Shown: positions 23,644 through 36,023 of the stretch, piece by piece
Position numbering within the stretch: the stretch's first letter is position 1
Layout of the letters: the number at the start of each line of letters is the position of its first letter
Assembly (NCBI GenBank): GCA_019426215.1
Contig: CM033394.1
Location: forward strand, 42,530,423-42,594,422
Length of the DNA stretch: 64,000 nt
Direction: 5' to 3'
Origin: Buddleja alternifolia
Taxonomy: Eukaryota; Streptophyta; Magnoliopsida; Lamiales; Scrophulariaceae
Program-made: the position numbers and the translations under genes
Notes under the pieces: model-generated
Databases searched by the model: none
Seen by the model: the letters and a program-made list of their open reading frames with translations, nothing else
Told to the model about the DNA's origin: nothing

Positions 23644-25797
23644 TCATGGATACCTGCAGTTAATAATGACTTCCACTTCATCCTCGCTTAGAGCGTTTTC
23701 ATTTGAATGACCAGAATGTCTGATGATGCACTGCTTCACATTCATTGACCCATCCATAGTGATAAGTACCAGAGATGACTTATTTCCTTGTGGCTGAGAT
23801 AGAAGAAGAGTTTTCTCATTACTTCTTGACTCCATCATGTCCATTTTCCAATCGAGGTTTCTTTTCTTTTGTTGTTGGATGTTAACAGCTCCAAGTCGAT
23901 TGAAGATGGAACTTTGTGGACAACTACTTACACCAAGTCTTTTGAAGATAGAAGAACGAGTAGTTAAAGTACCAAGTCGATTAAACACAGAAACACGGTT
24001 GTCACTTGGTTGTTTTCCTTTATCATCACTTCCTGCCGAGATATGCTGCACAGTGACGCACTTTTCTTTCTTTGTCACATGTATTTTGACTGGTTCAGTA
24101 GGCATAAATCCTAAGCCAGTCTTTGGCTGATCTACATGATATCCTTGTTTTCTCAACTTATATTGTGCCTTTGTGAGACCATGGATCTTTTCTCCAGTCA
24201 ATTTTGGCTCCAATTTGCCGAGGCCTGATGGATTGGAGAAGCCATAGCCAGACTTTTCAAGAAGCTTGTAAGCTTTAGGATTGAATGTGCCTTGAAGTTT
24301 TTTACAGGAAACTCTTATAGGCGAGGACTTAGTACGAGGTAAAGGATCTATTTTGGTAATGGGCATAATCAAACATTTTTCCATCACTTGACAATCATTA
24401 GATCTTTTCATCTTAGATTGTGTTTTGCTATTGTCGCATGGTTGCATGCACACTTCAGAGAAAATTTGCTTTTCAGGATTTGATTTAGTAACATGCTCTA
24501 TAACCACCAATTCATCTTGTTTTTCTTTGATAAAGTTGTCAATTGGAGTCTTCACTGGCATTGCCCCCTTTGCCGAGTCATGATCGACATAGAGCTTAGC
24601 ATCAGCAAAGTATGACTCTGCCTCAGTAAATGGTTTCAAATCAGCATCAACTTTTACAACTTCTCTATTTCTTACGTACTTGAAGCTTTGATGCAGGGTC
24701 GACGGTATTACTCCATTTTCATGAAGCCATGGCCTCCCTAACAATAACTTATATGATGTTCTCGCATCAATGACATGGAACATAGTACTTGCTTTCAACT
24801 CTCCTATCGTCAGGTTTAAACGAATCATTCCAATGGCCCTTTGTCCATCCTGATGGAAACCTTGGATAGTTAGACGACTACGAGAAAAATCTTCAAGTGT
24901 GAGTCCCAACATCTTCATAGTGGATTTTGACATGATGTTGACTGCTGAACCCCCATCAATGAGTATACGATTGACCTTTTGTTCTTGCATAAATACAGAG
25001 ACAAAAAGTGGTAGGTTGTGTGGATTCGATCCTAATAATAAATCCTCATCTGTGAAGGCGATTGCAGTACAACAAGAGGCCGAGAGCTGACTTCCCTCAT
25101 CACAAGTTGCAGTGTAGACTGTTTCAACTTTTGTTTCAAAAAAATTTATAGGGAAAAAGTCTTTTAGCATCACACGACTTCGATGATCGCTATTTGATAA
25201 CTTCTTAAAGTTTGTTCAAGGAGATTTCAAAACTTTCCTTGGACTTGGCTTCCCGACCGCTGGTGAGTATAACATTTTCAAGAACAATGGATGTAGTTCA
25301 TCAATACAACGCCTTTGTCTCCATCTACGTGTCACAAGGATCCATTCGCCATCTTCTTCAAACTTATCAATAAAATTTTCCTCGCTTATGGTTCCTTCAT
25401 CATCAAGGAGGACTTTGACCATTGCTGGTTCTAGACTCCCAAATTGAAATGTTGGTGCGGCTTTCGCAGATGATGATAAGGAAAGAACCTTGTGCTGTGA
25501 ATCACTTATAATGACATCAATACTAGCGGGATTTGTATCTGCAACATCTTTACTGTCAAGGATTATTTTTCCATCTCTTGTCAGTGCTATAATTTTGTCT
25601 TTGACCACAAAGCACTTTTCTATGGGGTGACTCACAACTCGGTGATATTTACAGTACTTGGGGTCGTTCACCTTTCCAGCTTCCTCTGGACGCTTCGGCT
25701 CAGGAAGTTCAATCAACTTTCCAGCCAATAGCTCATCGAAGATGTGAGAAACATCAGAGTCTAGGAAAGGATACTCCTTCTCTTGCATCTCTTTCAA
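23644..25797 (-). pseudogene. Ty3 gag C-terminus, aspartic protease and G-patch region
   Basis: 25797-25216 holds a Cys/His segment (YCKYHRVVSHPIEKC) as in Tat-type gag. After an in-frame stop at 25216 the same frame continues to 23644 (509 aa from 25173). ILIDGGSAVNIM is the retropepsin active site, with DGG as is usual in this branch, followed by LLLGRPWL. Further on GYGFSNPSGLGKLEPK looks like a G-patch. The product ends without reverse transcriptase. Broken by the stop and by a frameshift against the upstream gag near 25800. Confidence 0.8.
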
Positions 25798-27056
25798 GGA
25801 AAGTCGGCGTCTCTCGTATGTAGCATGTTGATTTTCAACTTTCTCATTGTGCTTCTTATCCTTTGCAGAATTTTGACAGGAGTTGTCTTGACAACCATAG
25901 ACTCCTTGGTAGAGGGTTTAACGTATTTCTCAACTTTCTTGAAGGCTTTCTTTTCTTTCCATTGATCTTCTAATGGAAAATTTGCTCCATGATTAGCAAT
26001 GCTTAGTTCCATGTCATGAGCACGTGTGGCCAATTCCTCAAAGTTGTGAGGCTTGATCCCTTGGAGTATGTAGAGAAGCCCCCAGTGCATCCCTTGTATA
26101 CACATTTCCACTGCAGATATCTCTGAGAGTCTATCTTTGCATTTCAGACTTAGTGCACGCCACCTGTTGATGTAGTCAACAACGGGTTCATCCTTCCATT
26201 GCTTAGCATTTGTGAGTTCAATCATGCTCACAGTCCGGCGAGTACTATAAAAACGATTCAGAAATTCCCTCTCCATTTGGTCCCAACTATCTATGGATTC
26301 GGGCTCCAAATCAACGTACCAGTCAAAAGCGTTTTCTTTTAGAGATCGTACAAATTGCTTCACGAGTAGATCTCCATCAGTCCCCGCATTATTGCATGTC
26401 TCCATAAAATGGGCGATATGTTGTTTCGAGTTTCCTTTACCATCAAATTGTTGTAGTTTCGGTGGTTGGTATCCCATCGACATCCTTAGAGCATCAATGC
26501 GTTTCGTATACGATTTCGAGTACACGAGCGAATTGTGGATAGATATACCTTATTGAGCCCTAATGGTGTTGGAAATCATATCTTGCAGTTGTTGAACGGA
26601 CAATGCGCCAATAGTAGTGTTGGAGTTGTTGAACTTCTCTGCAGATTCATGTTGACGAGGCAGTTCATTGACCGACATCTCTTTGGCATTTTGACTCGGA
26701 GGAGATGCACGATTATGACTAGGTTCTCCTACATTGGAGTTTTCTAGTTTGTCCATCAATTGAGCAATTTGGAGATCCTTGTCTTCCAAAGCTTTCTGCA
26801 TATCAGCAATGGCTTGAGCCATCTGAGCCATTTGAGTGGCTTGTTCATCTGCCAATGTAGTTCCCGTCATCAATGCAGGAAGTTCAGCAAATGAAGAAGA
26901 TTTGGAGTTGATTCCCTTTGGAGATTATGGGTTTGAATTGTCAGAATGATTGTTGTCGCTGATCGTGCCTCTAATAGAAGATTGGTCAATGGGATCATCG
27001 ACAATGTTAGCATCATTCTTCTTGGTCACACCAACTTGATTCTTCTTTGGAGCCAT
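25794..27056 (-). pseudogene. Ty3 gag N-terminal and core region
   Basis: Starts MAPKKNQVGVTKKN at 27056. In-frame stops at about 26925 and 26550 split it into three blocks in one frame. The middle block is a Gln/Met-rich coiled coil (ADEQATQMAQMAQAIAD), and the last is the retrotransposon gag core (FDGKGNSKQHIAHFMET, WDQMEREFLNRFYSTRR, EPVVDYINRWRALSLKC). Capsid precursor of the element, now not translatable as one protein without bypassing stops. Confidence 0.8.
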
Positions 27057-27114
27057 AGAGTTGAAAATGTAGACTTTGGAATTTGATGTCGAAGGAAGAG
27101 ATGAAGGGTAGATT

Positions 27115-27138
27115 CGGTCCCACCGGGCGTGCCAAATT
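27115..27138 (-). promoter_or_regulatory. Primer binding site
   Basis: On the minus strand, TGGCACGCCCGGTGGGAC begins three bases inside the LTR (after ATT). TGG is the complement of a tRNA CCA end, and the sequence is GC-rich like an acceptor/T-arm. I do not assign the tRNA. Confidence 0.7.
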
Positions 27139-28166
27139 TGTTCACACAAATTTTCAAGTCTGCAATTTTACAAAAAAAATAAGAAAATATATATGGACAA
27201 ATAAATAAATCAATTTAAAGAAAATTACAATATCGTGAGAATAATTCTCCTATCGAAGATTAATCCCCTGATTCTTCCTTTAAGAACTTTGATTTGAATA
27301 TTGGAGCAAAAATCACTTCTTTGATCTTCTCCAATGTTGATTTGAATATTTATAACGTTGATGTGAGGGCTCTACAGCTTAATCTCGGATCAAATGATGT
27401 AAATGATTTGGGAAGGTTGAAAGCTTCAAGGTCGACTCGTCGCTTTGATCTTCCTTCAACTTGATTTGGACTTCTATAACGTTTATTCGAGGGTTTAGCA
27501 CCTTAATCTTGAATCAAATGTTATAATTTGATGAATTTTGCCAAGAACGCCTTGAAGTTTGCTTTGAAGGCCTCCTTGAATTTGAAGAACTTGTAGAGAG
27601 AATTTGGAAATTTCTCTTGTCTTCTCTAGCTTCAATTAATTTATTTATTTTTGTGTCTTTATTGTGTGCTCCCAAGGACCCTATTTATAGGTGTAGGATG
27701 GAGAAATCACAAATGCTTTAAACACTTTTGATAATTATCTCTTTAATTTTGTATTTATTAAGAGATAAATATCATTTACTTTTGAGCCATTTGATTGACT
27801 AATATTTGATAAGGATAAATTTAATAGATATTATCTCTTTAATATCTTTATTTAATTAAAGAGATAAATACCAATTATTTTGGAGTCATTTGATTGGTCA
27901 TCATATCCATTTGGTGCAGTGTGATTGGTCGTTGACTTTTCTACTGCAAGACATAATTTGATTGGGCAAAACACCTCAATTTGACATGTGGCACGATTTG
28001 ATTTGCCAATAAAAATAAATATTAAAATACCAATTAAACCATTTATTTAATTTTGGAATTAAATTTGATAAATCCCAAAATTTAAATTAAATGACTTAAA
28101 TTGATAATTAATATCATATTTTCCATTTGTCATTATTTAATTGGATGCAAAATTGCTTTGTCTACA
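27139..28166 (-). repeat. LTR (5' LTR in element sense)
   Basis: 1,028 bp, from TGTTCACAC at 27139 to TCTACA at 28166, followed by the ATAAT target duplication. Confidence 0.93.
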
Positions 28167-28171
28167 ATAAT

Positions 28172-28430
28172 GTCGTTTCAATACTAACTGGTTGTGTCTT
28201 TATGACAATAAATAGTCACATCGTTTCAGTAATAGTGGATCACGCAGTTTCAGTAATAAAAGAGTGCATCCTTTTAGGGCATTATCTCGTAACTGGTGCC
28301 TAATCATATCGCACGTGTCCGTTGACATTAAATATGGAAGCGGTCACTTTTTTGTCATCCAATCATTAGATGATCTGAACCGCCAAACATGGTTTTTACC
28401 ATCCGATCTCAGTCGTTGCATCTTTTCAAG
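28172..28430. other. Flank between the Ty3 element and the decayed gypsy-type gene
   Basis: No gene. Short recurring phrases such as GTTTCAGTAATA and TCGTTTCA. Probably promoter-side DNA of the decayed element. Confidence 0.4.
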
Positions 28431-28435
28431 CCATC

Positions 28436-28445
28436 CTCTTATAAG
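28436..28445 (+). promoter_or_regulatory. Possible TATA box of the decayed gypsy-type gene
   Basis: CTTATAAGTAGCCCC lies about 190 bp upstream of ATG 28630, followed by a CT-rich leader and a possible leader intron (TTTGTAG/GTAATTC at about 28590). Confidence 0.35.
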
Positions 28446-28629
28446 TAGCCCCTCCATTATTCACTTTTTACTTTCACTTAGTATTTTAGAGAGAGACTTT
28501 TTACTCCTTAGACACGGCTTGGTCTTCGGAATCTGTACGAGTTTATATCTACAACAGATTGTCGACTCTATCCTTCAACTACTTTGTAGGTAATTCTAGT
28601 TCTTATCTTTTCAATTTTTCTTGTTTATT

Positions 28630-30530
28630 ATGGCTCGTACTCGATCGCAGGCTAGTGTCAACAAGAACAAGATATTAGATTCTTCATCGGGCAGTTCCAG
28701 TACTAGACATGTCGGAACAGACGATTTGTCGGAACAGACGATTTGGATCGTCTGATAGAGCAACATAACATTTGTAACGAGTCTCCAGAGTCGTCTCATA
28801 GGAACGAAGGGGAAGGTGGTGACGAGGCTCAACCCTTAGAAGATTTAAAGGGTGGGGTAGACATTAATTACAATATTACCTGGCTGGAAGATGTTTCCAA
28901 GGTTAAGCCGTTTAGGGATAAAGAGCTTAGGGTTAGGTGTTTCATCCCTTTGACTTACGAAATCTGATTTCCCACTTCTACGAATCGTATGCACAAACCG
29001 CCAGTGGGCTTCCGTACCTTCCAACTTGCCCATTTATTATCTGGGGTTAGGTTCCCTTTACATGCATTTATTAATGACATACTTTTAAGTTACAGGTTGT
29101 GTCCGAGCCAGTAATTGCCTAATTCTAATTATAGGTAAATAGTTATCTTTATAATTTTAATGAAAGCTTTCAAGAAAGATGTTAGTTTAGATAACTTCCA
29201 TCGTATGTTTTTCCTAAGTAAACGTAGGACGCCAAACACTAGGGGTTTCTCTTCTTCTTCCTAAGCAAGATGCGAAGTTTCAAAAAGAAACTCGTGACTC
29301 GTTTGACTCATGGAAAGATAAGTATATATTTATCTCTCCACCTAAAGGTGAGAATTGGTTGGTACCTCAACAATGGCGTATAAAACCCCTTTCCCTAGAA
29401 ATAGAAAACCCGAACTGGGGACAAAGGTTCTTAGCACAATTAGTCGATATCCCCTACAATGTCTCTATGCTTATGGACGAGTCCATACTCATAGTTTGTG
29501 GACTAAGCTGCGGCCCGATCCCTGGTGTTCCAGACCTAGGTAAGATGACTGTTTTTCTTAGTGTAGACTCGTTTCACTTTTATTAAATTTAAAAAAATTA
29601 TTTTTCTTTTCTTGTAGAAATGGCTGCTCGTCGTGCTTACGTCGAGGCCTTATATACAGAGAAAGAGGTTGTGTCTCCCGCCCCTATAAGATCACGAGGC
29701 AAGGAGACAATGGTTGAACCGTCTTCTTATCCAACTGGAGAGATGTCCCACGAATCAGCCCCCCGTGGTGTGAGGATTTTGACCCCAGGGTCAGGCTCGA
29801 GATAAAGGAATGACTTCTTATGTAAACGAGTCAAATGATGTCGATGACAGAACAAGTGACAGAGATCCTGATGCTACACTCTCTGCAGTCGTTGGTTCTC
29901 ACCGACCACCGCGCACTAATTCAAGTCATTCCAAGCGGTCGAGGGAATCTTCAATATCCGATGAAGGTTGTGCTCGTCCTACCTTCTGTCTTGATTTGGT
30001 CAACATGGTGAATAGATTGGAAGTGCTTACCCTCGATGACTATAATACTTTCAGGGTGGCTAGTCGATGTGAAGAGATCCCTAATGTCGAGCTAATAGTT
30101 CCAGATTAGCGGATTTATCCAGAGAGTTTTATTTTGGCTAGTCCACAGAGGATGAGCGTGGCCTATGAGATTTATAAAAACATGGTACTGCCAAGGGGAT
30201 AAGGCCATTCTGATTGAGCAGTCGTACGCAACCATCAAGAAGAGTTGTGTTGCCCATCTTATCAAGGTTTGATTCGTTTCATTGATTTACATCTTTTTTA
30301 GATAATTGTTATTATTGATGTATTCTTATTTATTAATAATTTTTTATCGTTTGTTGCTCCTATAGGCTGCGTTGTGCGTACATGACTAGGAGACGAGTCG
30401 ACTATTGAAGACAGAGAAAGAGAAAGACGAGTTGACTATCGAAAAAATTGGATAGAGTTTCTGCAGCATTAGCAGAATTAAATAATTTTCCAATCTTCCA
30501 GTACGATGGAGACACATTGGGTCTTAACCG
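28630..30530 (+). pseudogene. Decayed 'gypsy-type transposon' gene (Transposase_28-like)
   Basis: The frame begins MARTRSQASVNKNK. A 17-bp tandem duplication (28711-28727 and 28728-28744) shifts it, then QPLEDLKGGVDINYN, PPVGFRTFQLAHLLSG and VRFPLHAFINDILLSYRL follow with stops. This last block resembles the plant 'putative gypsy type transposon' domain. A splice-like junction (GACCTAG/GTAAGA at 29539; TTGTAG/AAATGG at 29619) links to a low-complexity part ending near 30107 (LEVLTLDDYNTFRVA), then only fragments. Likely an extra gene of another LTR element whose LTRs are not seen in this window. It is not part of the copia element, which inserted beyond its end. Confidence 0.5.
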
Positions 30531-30779
30531 AGAAATTAATTTTTCACTCTTAAGATAAGACTACGCTGGAAGAGACATACACGGTTGATGGTAAGAGAAT
30601 TCCGAGAAAATGTTCTGAACTTATGCTAAATTAAGATACCCTTTTCTTGTTTTCCTTTTCCGTGCACTTTCTCAATTTGGTAGAGGGGCAAAAGTGTCGA
30701 CCAATATAATTTGCTCTGAAATTAGGAGAATTGCTTTGGCTTTATCATCAGACTTTAAATTTATAATACCAACACTCTC

Positions 30780-31037
30780 TGTTAAAAGGATGAGCGTGTT
30801 TTGTTATAACACTTTTATTAATATGTTTAGTTATTAAGCACTTTCTTAGTTAGTTTTTTTAATAATTAGTTTATAGCCGTGATGGCATATTTTTAGGGTT
30901 GCTGGCATATTTATAGGTAGTTGCTTTAACCTTCAGAAGGGATTTCATTCTTCAATTTGTAATTCTGCAATTCTCTGTCAATTCAATCAATATGAGGAAT
31001 TTATCTTTTCTTCTCTTCAATTGTTCAAATTTTAATA
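30780..31037 (+). repeat. Copia 5' LTR
   Basis: 258 bp; nearly identical to the right LTR (for example TTATAACAC against TCATGACAC near the start), suggesting a fairly young insertion. The terminal dinucleotides are TG…TA. Confidence 0.94.
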
Positions 31038-31049
31038 TGGTATCAGAGT
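31038..31049 (+). promoter_or_regulatory. Primer binding site, initiator Met tRNA type
   Basis: TGGTATCAGAG immediately follows the LTR, the standard copia primer site complementary to plant initiator Met tRNA. Confidence 0.88.
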
Positions 31050-31155
31050 TGTGGTTCTAAAACCCAATCTCTTCCTTCGTTTCTTTTCCTAGTATAATCT
31101 CACACATCCGCTATCAATTTCATATCGAATATTGATTTCTTGAATTAGGGAAATT

Positions 31156-32190
31156 ATGAGTTCTGAACCAACAAGTTCGAAGACTAGAGATTCTACAGTT
31201 CTACTATTGATTTCCATAATCCATTATACATTCACCCATCTGACCCATCTGATTCACCCAACCTTGATTTGGTTTCAGAAACTTCGAAAGGCTCCGAGAA
31301 GTATAAAATTTGGAGCCGCAAGATGATCATTGCACTAGAGGCAAAGAACAAATTGGGTTTTATTGATGGGTCATGTAAAATACCTGATGAAGATTCTGGA
31401 CTTCTTGCGAATTGGAAGCGTTGCAACGCCTTGGTAAGATCTTGGATCCTTAGATCTTTATCTCGCAATTTAACACTTGATGTGGTTTACTGTGATTCTG
31501 CACATTTGATATGGAGTGATTTTAAAGAACAGTTTGATAAGGTTAATGGAGCTAGAATGTATTCTATGTATAGAGAAATAAATACTTTAACTCAAAGAAC
31601 TAATACCGTGACAGTTTATTACTCAAAACTAAGGCAATTGTGGGATGAATATGAGTCCTTGATCCCCTCTCCTTCAAAAGAAGTGTCAAAAGAATACATT
31701 GAATTTTTGATGGGATTGAATGAATGTTATAGTCATTCTAGGTCCCCAAATATTAATGATGTCACCTCTTCCAACCCATAGTCAAGTGTTCTCTTTGTTT
31801 AGCAATGAGGAAACACAAAGAGGAATAAACTTACAAGCTTCCTCTGTAAACACACCTATTGCCTTTTATTCTAATATGCAGAATAATTTCAATGGTAATA
31901 AGAAGACTGGAATAACATGTGAATATTGCTATGGAAATAACCATACAAAAGAAACATGCTTCAGATTAGTTGGTTATCCAAATAATGGTAGAGGCAGGGG
32001 AAATGGAAGAAGTAGAGGAAATGGAAGAGGATATAATGGCGGAAGAAATAATGGCAATAGAAAGGAAATTTTAACAACAACAACACAAACAGATCATATC
32101 CATCTCCTTTTCAAGTTAATCAAGTTGCTGGTGGGACAGAGACCAATGATCCAACTGGGCATCCACAAAATCCAGATAATTTAAATCAGA
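31156..32190 (+). pseudogene. Copia gag
   Basis: Begins MSSEPTSSKTRDST at 31156. A frameshift near 31200 leads into the frame with SEKYKIWSRKMIIALEAKN and LGFIDGSCKIP, the usual copia gag start. A second shift near 31750 leads into the zinc knuckle CEYCYGNNHTKETC and a Gly/Arg/Asn-rich tail that stops near 32184. Nucleocapsid/capsid precursor, now broken. Confidence 0.85.
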
Positions 32191-35100
32191 CCAGTAGAAC
32201 TCAGAATACTTCACCTTCTCTTACCCCACAACAATATCAGCAACTCATACAGTTGTTGAATAACTCCAACATGAATCAGAATACTATGAACACTACTGCA
32301 TCTGAAAATATGGCAGGTATTATATCCTTTTCCTTAAATGCTAACTATGCTCAGGAAGATTGGATCGTAGATAGTGGTGTTAATCATCATATGACATCAA
32401 ATTTTGATATCTTACTAAACCCTATCAAACTTGATCCTACCTCAACTACTGTTAGCTTGCCAAATGGATGTTTGAAACATGTTTTATATGTTGGAGATGT
32501 TATTATAGACTCAAAGTTTACCTTACACAAAGTTCTATATATCCTTGATTTTAAATACAATCTTATGTCTGTTTCAAAGTTCAACAAGGATAATCAATGT
32601 TTTGTCTCTTATTATCCTAACTTCTGTTTATTACAGGACATTTAGACTGGGAAGACAAGGGGATTGGTAAACTTAAAAATGGATTATTCTACTTAGAATC
32701 TAAGATTGACAAAGATGTCATTTCTACTTTTCAGAATTTATTACCTTCTTGTAATGTTGTTTATGATGATGTTGACTTATGGCATAACAAATTTGGACAT
32801 ATGTCCTTTAATAGATTCATGTTTTTACCTGATCTTGGAATTAAGCTTAAAAAGCATGATACTTACTGTTCTATTTGTCCTCTTGCTAAACACAGTAGAT
32901 CCTCATTTCCTGATAGAACTAGTGTTTCTACCCATATCTTTCAATTATTACATATAAATATATGGGGACCATATAAGGAGGCTATTTATAACAATGAGAG
33001 ATATTTTTTGTCTATTGTTGATGATTATTCCGGATCATGTTGGGCTTTCTTGATGAACTATAAATCAAAAGTTCTTCACATTCTTCAAAAAAAAATTATC
33101 TTTGTTAAAAATCAATATAATGTTGATGTGAAGCAAATAAGAACTGATAATGCTTGGGATTTCTTTAAACATGAGTGTAGACAATGTTTTGACTCTCTAG
33201 GCATTATCCACCAAAACTCTTGCACTTATACACCTCAACAAAATAATATTGTGGAAAGAAAACATAGACACATATTGAATGTAGCTAGAACTTTGAAATT
33301 TCAATCTAATATGCCTATTAAACATTGGGGTGAATGTGTTAAAACTGCAATATATCTTACAAATAGAACACCAACACCCCTTCTCAAAAGCAAGACTCCT
33401 TTTAGAGTTTTAAATAACAAGCCTCCTTCTGTTTCTCACTTAAAGGTTTTTGGCTGCCTGTGTTTTGCCAAGAACTTCAGATTGATAATTTCCATGTAAG
33501 GTCTAAACCATGTGTTTTTATGGATTATGCAGCACACCAAAAGGGTTATAAACTGCTTAGTTTAGGCAATAAGACCTTTTTAATATCAAAGAATGTGATT
33601 TTTTATGAACACATTTTTCCCTTTTCTGTTACACAACACACTGACTCTTCACATGTTTTCTCTACCCTTGATCATAAATTATATTATGAAGAGTTTATTC
33701 ATCCATATATGTCATCATCTCATTTACATGACACTACAGATACACCAGATGATCATATCTCTACTGAAGAAAATACTAATGATTCTTCTCCATCTGATAT
33801 TATTCTACTTATTCCAGAGAATCAATCTCTTGATAGGTTAGATCCTCTACCAGATCAAAATTTAAGAAGATCAACTAGAACTGTTCAACCTCCATACTGG
33901 TTTAAAGACTTTGTTTCTCCCTATTTGCCTATATCAGACAAAGAGGTCACTTCTTCTACCTCTCATCCTATTTCTAACTATATTCAGTATAATCAAATCT
34001 CTTCTTCCTATAAAGCTTTCCTAGCATCTTTTTCTGATTATCATGAGCCTAAAACGTTTTTTGAAGCTACTAAAAATTCTAAATGAAAAGCAGCAATGGG
34101 AACTGAAATCAAAGCTCTTGAGTTAAACCACACATGGGATATTGTAGATTTACCTCTAGATAAAGTTTCCATAGGTTCTAGATGGGTCTACACCATAAAA
34201 TATAAGGCTGATGGTTCAATTGATAGATATAAGGCTAGGTTTCTTGCTAAAGGACATACAGAAAAGGAAGGATTAGATTATACTGATACTTTTTCACCTG
34301 TTCCAAATCATGTAACTATTAGAACAATTATAGCTCTTGTGGCTTTATATAATTGGTCTTTATGCAGATGGATGTGACCAATGCCTTCTTACAGGGAGAT
34401 CTTAATGAGGAGGTCTATATGGATATTTCTTTAGGATTTAATAATCAATGGGGAGAACATAAAGTCTGTAGATTAATTAAATCCTTATATGGCCATAAAC
34501 AGGCTTCTAGACAATGGAATGCTAAATTCACTCATGTTATGACTAATGCGGAGGTTTTACAATAAAAAAATGACTACTCTTTTATTCACTAAATCAAGGG
34601 AGGGAAATATAGTTATTTTATTAGTGTATGTAGATGATATCTTAATTACAGGAAATGATCTATCTATGATTAATGAATTGAAACAGTATCTTAATACTAC
34701 TTTCTATATGAAAGATTTGGGACAACTCAGATATTTTTTTGTCCTTGAAGTTGCTAGGTCATGTAAAGGTATATATTTAAATCAAAGAAAATATTGTTTA
34801 GAATTACTAACAGATGCAGTGATGATTGGAAGCAAGCCAATTTCTGTTCCTATGGAACAAAATTACAAATTAACCACTGCAGAATTTGATAAAGGGATGG
34901 AGTCTAAGGAAGAAGATCCTTTGGTAGAAGATGTATCCTATTATCAGAAGATTGTTGGTAAATTGATCTACTTATGTATGACAAGGCCAGACATAAGTTA
35001 TTCAGTACAGATGTTGAGCCAATTTATGCATCAACCAAAGAAATCACATGTGGAAGCAATACATAGAGTGTTGAGATATTTAAAAGGAAAGCCTGACCTT

Positions 35101-35622
35101 GGTATATTAATGTCATCAGCTGGAGATTTGAAGATGAGGAATTATTACGACTTAGATTGGGTAACATGTCCAATGATAAGAAAGTCATTAATTGGATTTG
35201 CAGTCAAGATTGGTAATTCATTGTGTCATGGAAAACAAAAAAAAAAAAAACAGAATACTGTATCAAGGTCTTCAACAGAAGCAGAATATAGAGCTCTAGC
35301 CTCTGTTACAATTGAGATATTGTGGCTTATCTGTTTACTTAAAGATATGGGGATTATAGAAGTTGTTCCAGCCTTGGTGTATTGTGATAGCAAATCAGCG
35401 CTACATATTGTAGCCAATCCCGTGTTCCATGAAAGAACAAAGCATATAGAAATGGACTGTCATTTTGTTAGAGACAAGATTCAAGAAGAAATTATTTGTA
35501 CTAAGTATATTCCTACAAATGAGCAACCAGCAGATTTGTTGACTAAAGCCCTTGGAAGATATCAGTTTGAATATTTGCTAAACAAGTTTGGGATTCTCAA
35601 CATTTTTGAACCGCAAACTTGA
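32190..35622 (+). pseudogene. Copia pol (protease, integrase, reverse transcriptase, RNase H)
   Basis: Protease WIVDSGVNHHMTSN near 32360. Integrase HHCC region (HTYCSICPLAKH-like) and core at 32801-33499, with IRTDNAWDF and NNIVERKHRHILN, but the first catalytic Asp is Asn (LLHINIWGPY, codon 32957-32959). Reverse transcriptase begins near 34096 (WVYTIKYKADGSIDRYKARF), has [14 protein letters not shown] and LLVYVDDILITGND motifs, and RNase H includes SRSSTEAEYRAL and YCDSKSALHI, ending at 35622. Stops or shifts at about 32643, 33499, 34084 (TGA for an expected Trp), 34374 and 34563. Not functional as it stands. Confidence 0.9.
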
Positions 35623-35628
35623 GGGGAG

Positions 35629-35887
35629 TGTTAAAAGGATGAGCGTGTTTTGTCATGACACTTTTATTAATATGTTTAGTTATTAAGCACTCTTCTTACT
35701 TAGTTTTTTTAATAATTAGTTTATAGCGGTGATGGCATATTTTTAGGGTTGCTGGCATATTTATAGGTTGCTGCTTTAACCTTCAGAAGGGATTTCATTC
35801 TTCAATTTGTAATTATTCAATTCTCTCTCAATTCAATCAATATGAGGAATTTATCTTTTCTTCTCTTCAATTGTTCAAATCTTAATA
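35629..35887 (+). repeat. Copia 3' LTR
   Basis: 259 bp, preceded by GAGGGGAG and followed by the CTCTC duplication. Confidence 0.94.
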
Positions 35888-36023
35888 CTCTCTCACAACT
35901 AAAAGAGTACTCTGATTTTCTCTCTACAGATACATATACTACATATGTGTATGAATCATTATTGTTTTTCGATAAATAAGAAATAATAACTGGATAAAAG
36001 TAATATGGCAGTAGTAGAAGAGG

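Larger units (their letters stand above)
17954..28166 (-). mobile_element. Ty3-type LTR retrotransposon with gag and protease only, plus antisense PMD gene
   Basis: Two 1,028-bp LTRs and a 5-bp target duplication ATAAT (17949-17953 and 28167-28171). Sense is the minus strand: a tRNA primer site lies inside the right LTR and a purine tract beside the left LTR. Gag, a DGG retropepsin and a G-patch-like segment are present; no reverse transcriptase, RNase H or integrase is seen. The space where they would be holds non-coding DNA and a plus-strand PMD gene. This points to a non-autonomous member of the Tat/Athila-like branch of Ty3 elements (branch is inference). Confidence 0.88.
30780..35887 (+). 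mobile_element. Ty1/copia LTR retrotransposon, complete ends but broken genes
   Basis: LTRs of 258 and 259 bp start TGTTAAAAGGATG and end CTTAATA or TTTAATA. Target duplication CTCTC at 30775-30779 and 35888-35892. A primer site TGGTATCAGAG directly follows the left LTR and a purine tract GAGGGGAG directly precedes the right one. Gene order gag, protease, integrase, reverse transcriptase, RNase H is copia type. Confidence 0.95.
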
